NCBI GenBank assembly: GCA_016284295.1
Contig: JAEEOP010000041.1
Coordinates: forward strand, 1-64,000
Source: Methanomassiliicoccaceae archaeon
Lineage (GTDB): Archaea; Thermoplasmatota; Thermoplasmata; Methanomassiliicoccales; Methanomethylophilaceae
Length of the DNA stretch: 64,000 nt
Direction: 5' to 3'
Below, one piece after another: positions 58,993 through 64,000 of this stretch (position 1 is the stretch's first letter; every line of letters begins with the position of its first letter). Below the pieces are notes generated by a model. The model saw only the letters and a list, made by a program, of their open reading frames with translations. It had not been told where the DNA came from and made no database searches. The translations under genes and the position numbers were made by a program.

Positions 58993-61152
58993 ATGAGTTT
59001 TACAATTGCATTGGCCGGAAACCCGAATTGCGGTAAGACCACGCTGTTCAATGCCCTGACGGGATCGTCTCAGCGTGTGGGTAACTGGCCTGGTGTGACC
59101 ATCGACAAGAAGGTCGGTAGGATCAAGGGAACCGACTCCGAGCTTGTGGATCTGCCCGGAATCTACTCCCTGTCCCCCTACTCGCCCGAAGAGGTGGTCT
59201 CAAGGAATTTCATAATACAGGACAAACCCGATGCTATCATCAACATCGTGGATGCGACCAACCTCGAGAGGAACATGTTCCTCACGCTGCAGCTGATCGA
59301 CATGGGTGTGCCCATGGTCGTGGCGCTCAACATGATGGACGAGGTCAAGAAGAACGGCGACAAGATCGACGTCGACTGCCTCTCGTCATCGCTGGGAGTG
59401 CCGATCGTCCCCATCTCCGCCAAGAGCAGGGACAACGTCGACGCCCTGGTCGAGCAGATCGAGGCGGCCGCCAGGGACGGAAAGGTCCCCAGGGTCATGA
59501 CGTATGACCAGTCCATAGAGGATGCGGAGAAGGCGGCGGAGGAGGCCCTCAGAGGAAAGGTCCCCGACAACAGCATCAGGTTCTACGCGTTCAAGCTGCT
59601 CGAGGACGACACGCTGCTCGAGGAGATGGCGCCCGGTGCAAGGGAATCCATCTCTTCGGAGATCGACGCCCTCGAGAAGGAGTACGACGACAGCGCCGAC
59701 TCCATCATCGCGGACAGCAGATACTCCAAGATCACCGAGTGTGTCACCGGTTCCTACACCAAGGCGCCCAGGGACGAGAGGGGAACGCTGTCCGACCGTA
59801 TCGACAAGATCGTCACCCACAGGATTCTGGGTCTGCCGATCTTCGCATGCATCATAGCATTCGTCTACTTCATCGCCATGTACGACGGCGACTGGGGTAC
59901 ATCCCCCGGAGCATGGGCCACAGGCTGGCTCAACGACTACATCGGCGATGTCATCATCCCCGGCGTGGCCGACTGGTGCGCCGAGAACGGCGTCAACGAG
60001 GTCCTCACCGGACTCCTGTGCGACGGTATACTCACCGGAGTGGGAGCCGTCATCGGATTCCTGCCCCAGATGATCATATTGTTCACATGTCTGGTCATCC
60101 TCGAGGAGATCGGATACATGGCCCGTGTTGCTTTCATCATGGACCGTATCTTCAGGCACTTCAACCTCTCCGGAAAGTCGTTCATCCCCCTCCTCGTAGG
60201 TACCGGATGCGGTGTCCCCGGAGTCATGGCCTGCCGTACCATCGAGAGCGAGGCCGACCGCCGTATCACCGCCATGACCGTCACGTTCATGCCCTGCGGT
60301 GCCAAGCTGCCCGTCATCGCCGCCATCACCGCGGCCCTCGCCGGAGCATGGTGGGTCGGAGTGTTCGCGTACTTCGGCGGAATCGTGCTGGTGATCATAT
60401 CCGGTATCATCCTCAAAAAGTTCAAGCACCTCGCAGGGAAGCCCGCCCCCTTCATCATGGAGCTGCCTCCCTATCACGCACCCGGACTCTGGACCTGCCT
60501 CAAGTCCATCTTCGACAGATCCTGGGCATTCGTGAAAAAGGCCGGAACCATCATCCTGCTCACCGCAGTGCTCATCTGGCTCCTCTCGCACTTCACCTGG
60601 TCCGGACAGTTCATAGACCCCGAATCCGACATGGGAGAATCCATCCTCGCCTGGATCGGAGGCGGACTCGCCTACATCTTCGCACCCCTCGGATGGGGAC
60701 TCGGACCGGACGCATGGAAGCTGTCCTCCGCAACCCTCACCGGACTCATCGCGAAGGAGGATCTCATCGGAACCCTCGCTATCGTCCTGCTCGGCGACCC
60801 CGACATGGCCGAGGACGAGGTCGGAGCGGCTCTCGCCAGCATCCTCACGCAGAGCGGAATCCTGTCGTTCTTCACGTTCAACATGTTCTGCGCACCCTGT
60901 TTCGCTGCCATAGGAGCGATCCACAGGGAGCTCGGAAGCTGGAAGCACACCGGAATCGCCGTGCTGTACCAGTGCATACTGGCATACTTCGTCGCGATGA
61001 TCGTGTATGTCATCTACGGTGCCGCCATCGGGGATCCGCTCGACTGGAGCTCGTACTTCCTCTGCATGGTCTTCGTGATCATACTGGTATACCTGCTCAT
61101 CGCCAAGGACCCCTTCAGACAGCTCGGAAAGAACGGAGAAGTGGCAGAATGA
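58993..61152 (+). CDS. feoB: Ferrous iron transporter FeoB
   Basis: IALAGNPNCGKTTLFNALTGSSQRVGNWPGVTIDKK…DLPGIYSLSPYSPEE; C-terminal gate and TM domains. Confidence 0.97.
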   Translation: MSFTIALAGNPNCGKTTLFNALTGSSQRVGNWPGVTIDKKVGRIKGTDSELVDLPGIYSLSPYSPEEVVSRNFIIQDKPDAIINIVDATNLERNMFLTLQLIDMGVPMVVALNMMDEVKKNGDKIDVDCLSSSLGVPIVPISAKSRDNVDALVEQIEAAARDGKVPRVMTYDQSIEDAEKAAEEALRGKVPDNSIRFYAFKLLEDDTLLEEMAPGARESISSEIDALEKEYDDSADSIIADSRYSKITECVTGSYTKAPRDERGTLSDRIDKIVTHRILGLPIFACIIAFVYFIAMYDGDWGTSPGAWATGWLNDYIGDVIIPGVADWCAENGVNEVLTGLLCDGILTGVGAVIGFLPQMIILFTCLVILEEIGYMARVAFIMDRIFRHFNLSGKSFIPLLVGTGCGVPGVMACRTIESEADRRITAMTVTFMPCGAKLPVIAAITAALAGAWWVGVFAYFGGIVLVIISGIILKKFKHLAGKPAPFIMELPPYHAPGLWTCLKSIFDRSWAFVKKAGTIILLTAVLIWLLSHFTWSGQFIDPESDMGESILAWIGGGLAYIFAPLGWGLGPDAWKLSSATLTGLIAKEDLIGTLAIVLLGDPDMAEDEVGAALASILTQSGILSFFTFNMFCAPCFAAIGAIHRELGSWKHTGIAVLYQCILAYFVAMIVYVIYGAAIGDPLDWSSYFLCMVFVIILVYLLIAKDPFRQLGKNGEVAE

Positions 61153-61337
61153 CGACCGGTGACTTGATAGTGGGAGGGTTAATCGCCTTACTGATCGTCG
61201 GCGCCATCGCCTGGATCTGGCACGACAAGCGCAAAGGCAAGAGCACCTGCGGGTGCAACTGCTCCGGCTGCTCCAAGTCGCCCAAACTGGTGGCAATCGA
61301 CGAGGGCGACACCTGCGATTGCTGCAAGAAGGACTGA
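61149..61337 (+). CDS. FeoB-associated Cys-rich membrane protein
   Basis: MTTGDLIVGGLIALLIVGAIAWIWHDKRKGKSTCGCNCSGCSK…CDCCKKD. Confidence 0.85.
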   Translation: MTTGDLIVGGLIALLIVGAIAWIWHDKRKGKSTCGCNCSGCSKSPKLVAIDEGDTCDCCKKD

Positions 61338-61434
61338 ACCGAAACAAGGGGTACAACCCCTTTCCTTTCATTCGGGGGCGCAAGCCCCCTTTCTATAGTA
61401 CTCATTATAATAGGACGTCGTCGATAGTTCATCC

Positions 61435-61569
61435 ATGAAGTACAGATGCCCCACATGCGGATACATCTACGATGAGGAGAAGGAGGGCGTGAAGTTCGCC
61501 GACCTCCCCGATGATTGGGAGTGCCCTATCTGCGGCGAGCCCAAGTCCGAGTTCGTAGCGATGGACTGA
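61435..61569 (+). CDS. Rubredoxin-like protein
   Basis: [44 protein letters not shown]; below the ORF-track length cutoff. Confidence 0.93.
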   Translation: MKYRCPTCGYIYDEEKEGVKFADLPDDWECPICGEPKSEFVAMD

Positions 61570-62529
61570 TCACAGACCGTCTATCGTGATGAATTGGGTG
61601 TTCTGCTTACGGCGCAGGTCCTCCAGGAACTCCTGGGCGAGCTTGTTGCCACCGTTGGCGGAACGCCCGAACCTTTTCATCGCCTCTTCCATATTCTGCT
61701 CCACACCCAGGCCGTCGAAGTACATCCTGGCGGTCATGAACAGACCATCTGCATCATCCTCCGATGCGACCTCGTCGTAGAGTTCGAAGGCCTTCTTGAA
61801 ATCCTGCTTGACGCCGTTGCCCTCGTAGTACATGGTGCCGAGGTTGAACTTGGCGGGTCCGAAACCGACTTCCGCCGCCCTGGTGTACCAGTTGAACGCA
61901 TCCTGCAAGGTCCCTTTCGCATTGCCCTCCTCGATGAGCCTGGCATACTTGAACTGGGCCTCGGGGACGCCGGCCTCTGCCGCCATGCGGAACCAGGTGA
62001 CCGCGCCCTTCTCGTCCTTGGCCGTGCCGACGCCCTCGGACATCATGTATCCGATCATGAACATGGCCTGGGGGTTGCCGGCCTTGGCCGCGAGATCGTA
62101 GTAATAATGCGCTTTGACCGGGTCAGGCTCTACCCCGTATCCGTAGAGGTAGATCGCCGCTATCTCGGGGTAGGCCAGGTCGATTCCGTTGTCGGCCGCC
62201 TTCTCGAACCACTGCCTGCAGAGCGTCTTGTCCTCCGGATATCCGTAGGAGCCTGTGTACATCGACCCCAACCTGAACATCGCCGGAGCGTTCCCCGCCT
62301 CGGCGGATTTGGTGTAGAGCCTGACGGCCTCGTCCAGGTCCCTCTCCACGCCCATGCCGTTCATGTACATCTCCGCGAGACCGAAGCTCCCCTCCGGCGA
62401 ACCGAGCTCGTCAGCGCGCCTAAAAAGCGCCACGGCCCTCTCGGGGTTGGTCTCATAGCAGTTGACGGCTTGCATGCAGTACACGGCGGGATCTTCGATA
62501 TCCATGCTGGACCGTATCGTATCCGACAT
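61570..62529 (-). CDS. Sel1-repeat protein
   Basis: A.ALFRRADELGSPEGSFGLAEMYMNGMGVERDLDEAVRLY units. Confidence 0.94.
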   Translation of the reverse strand: MSDTIRSSMDIEDPAVYCMQAVNCYETNPERAVALFRRADELGSPEGSFGLAEMYMNGMGVERDLDEAVRLYTKSAEAGNAPAMFRLGSMYTGSYGYPEDKTLCRQWFEKAADNGIDLAYPEIAAIYLYGYGVEPDPVKAHYYYDLAAKAGNPQAMFMIGYMMSEGVGTAKDEKGAVTWFRMAAEAGVPEAQFKYARLIEEGNAKGTLQDAFNWYTRAAEVGFGPAKFNLGTMYYEGNGVKQDFKKAFELYDEVASEDDADGLFMTARMYFDGLGVEQNMEEAMKRFGRSANGGNKLAQEFLEDLRRKQNTQFITIDGL

Positions 62530-62757
62530 ATTGATTGTTTCGCATCCTGGCCTCCATCCCCAGGTTCGGGAATCCCTCCTGTATACCGACAGGGAGGATG
62601 TGTCCGCCCTCCGCTACGATTACCGCAATTCAGGGTCAGCCAGCATATGTTTTCCCACCTCTATCAATACTTAAAGCGATGCACGGCGGACCCATCCAAA
62701 AGACCCCATCATTTCCACTGCACTCCCTTAAATACCGAATCAGCGATTTCCGTAACG

Positions 62758-62955
62758 ATGACAAAAGGACCTCTGGTCTACGCGGCGATCATCCTAGCTG
62801 CACTCCTGATGATCGTCTCCGGACTGATGATAGTCAACAGGGAATTCTTCCTTGCGAACGCCACCTTGATCACCTGCATATCCGGGATCCTCGCATTGGG
62901 CGTCATAGTGGTCCTTGTGATCATGTACATCCGCATGAAGCAGACGAGAGAGTGA
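62758..62955 (+). CDS. Small two-TM membrane protein
   Basis: MTKGPLVYAAIILAALLMIVSGLMIVNREFFLANATLITCISGILALGVIVVLVIMYIRMKQTRE. Confidence 0.65.
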   Translation: MTKGPLVYAAIILAALLMIVSGLMIVNREFFLANATLITCISGILALGVIVVLVIMYIRMKQTRE

Positions 62956-63095
62956 CCGAAATACGTCTACGAAATCCGTTAAGGTTCCTAGCCACATAAC
63001 AAAATTAAGCCTCCACCTTTTACCAGCTACGAATATCGTAAACCAGTCTCCCTTATGTTATATAGCACAAAAATCATCAGGTTCACGATGGGATT

Positions 63096-64000
63096 ATGAA
63101 GGTAGGTATAGACCTCGGGACAACATACTCTGCAGTAGCACGGTACGACAAGGCATCCGGGAAACCGGTAATGCTGAACAACGCTTTCGGCAAGGAGATC
63201 ACCCCTTCCGTCATCTGCTTCCTCGATGACGGCGACATCCTCGTGGGAGAGGATGCTAAGGACATGCAGTCCAACGGTACGGGTGTCAACGCAGCCGCAT
63301 TCAAGCGCAACATGGGTGATGACACACCCGTCGTCAGCTTCAATGGGAAGGATTACACAGCCGAGGAGCTCTCCTCGATGCTCCTCAAGCACCTCATAGA
63401 GGATGCCGAGAAAGCGGCCGGAGAGAAGATCGAAGAGGCAATCATCACAGTTCCCGCCTACTTCGAGGATGCTCAGAGGATCGCCACCAAGCGTGCCGGC
63501 GAGTCTTGCGGCATCAAGGTGCCCAAGATCATCAACGAGCCCACGGCCGCTGCGATCTCATACGGTTACAAGCACTCCGCGGACAAGACCCTGCTGGTCT
63601 ACGACCTCGGAGGAGGAACCTTCGATGTCACCATCGTCAAGATCGAGAAGGGTAACATCGAGGTCGTCGGTACCCATGGAAACCACATACTCGGAGGCAA
63701 GGACTGGGACGCGGCCATCGTGAAGTACGTCTGCGACAAGTTCGTCAACGAGTTCGACGTCGACCCCAGGGACGATCTGCCGACCAAGAACGAGCTCATC
63801 GTCGCCGCAGAGGGATTCAAGAAGACCCTGTCCGTGGCAGAGAGCGTCACGATCCCCGTCAACTACGACGGCTGCAGCGAGAAGTACACCCTCACGAGGG
63901 ATGAGTTCGAATCCATGACCGAGCACCTCATGAACGCCACCAAGGACGTCTGCAGCGAGCTAATAGAATCCCTTAATATGCAGTGGACCGACATCGACGA
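63096..64000 (+). CDS. dnaK: DnaK/Hsp70-family chaperone (truncated by window end)
   Basis: VGIDLGTTYSAVARYD…ITVPAYFEDAQRIATKRAGESCGIKVPKIINEPTAAAISYG…VYDLGGGTFDVTIV. Confidence 0.95.
   Translation, partial: MKVGIDLGTTYSAVARYDKASGKPVMLNNAFGKEITPSVICFLDDGDILVGEDAKDMQSNGTGVNAAAFKRNMGDDTPVVSFNGKDYTAEELSSMLLKHLIEDAEKAAGEKIEEAIITVPAYFEDAQRIATKRAGESCGIKVPKIINEPTAAAISYGYKHSADKTLLVYDLGGGTFDVTIVKIEKGNIEVVGTHGNHILGGKDWDAAIVKYVCDKFVNEFDVDPRDDLPTKNELIVAAEGFKKTLSVAESVTIPVNYDGCSEKYTLTRDEFESMTEHLMNATKDVCSELIESLNMQWTDID

Overview
This 64 kb window comes from an archaeal chromosome. The gene content (Orc1/Cdc6, RFC small subunit, AMP phosphorylase, archaeal RibC/RibL/RibB/RibH, leaderless TATA-box promoters) suggests a methylotrophic methanogen of the Methanomassiliicoccales/Thermoplasmatota type. 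That placement is an inference, because no marker gene settles it. Gene density is high and coding is on both strands. I found no rRNA, tRNA or CRISPR array. Main blocks: a redox cluster (three aldo/keto reductases, TetR, tautomerase, flavodoxins); a patch of decaying ATPase and DNA-binding accessory genes (6.5-9.7 kb); a riboflavin cluster; amt-glnK; gltX; ubiD; a 1.5k-residue InlB/Flg_new repeat surface protein; a cysteine-related block (PAPS-reductase family, AMP phosphorylase, cysE, cysS); cdc6, rfcS, suhB and paaK; several Sel1-repeat proteins; a nitrogenase-like locus with a NifH::component-1 fusion next to a second component-1-like protein and an Fe3+-siderophore/cobalamin-type ABC importer; fhs; a feoA-feoA-feoB iron locus with DtxR-like operators; and a partial dnaK at the right edge. 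The two strongest second-look items are: (1) every confident gene end I checked uses TGA or TAA and none uses TAG, while single in-frame TAG codons interrupt three otherwise intact genes (PAPS reductase, AlbA_2-type ATPase, AAA_15-type ATPase), which suggests amber/pyrrolysine readthrough; (2) the nitrogenase-like fusion locus, of unassigned function.
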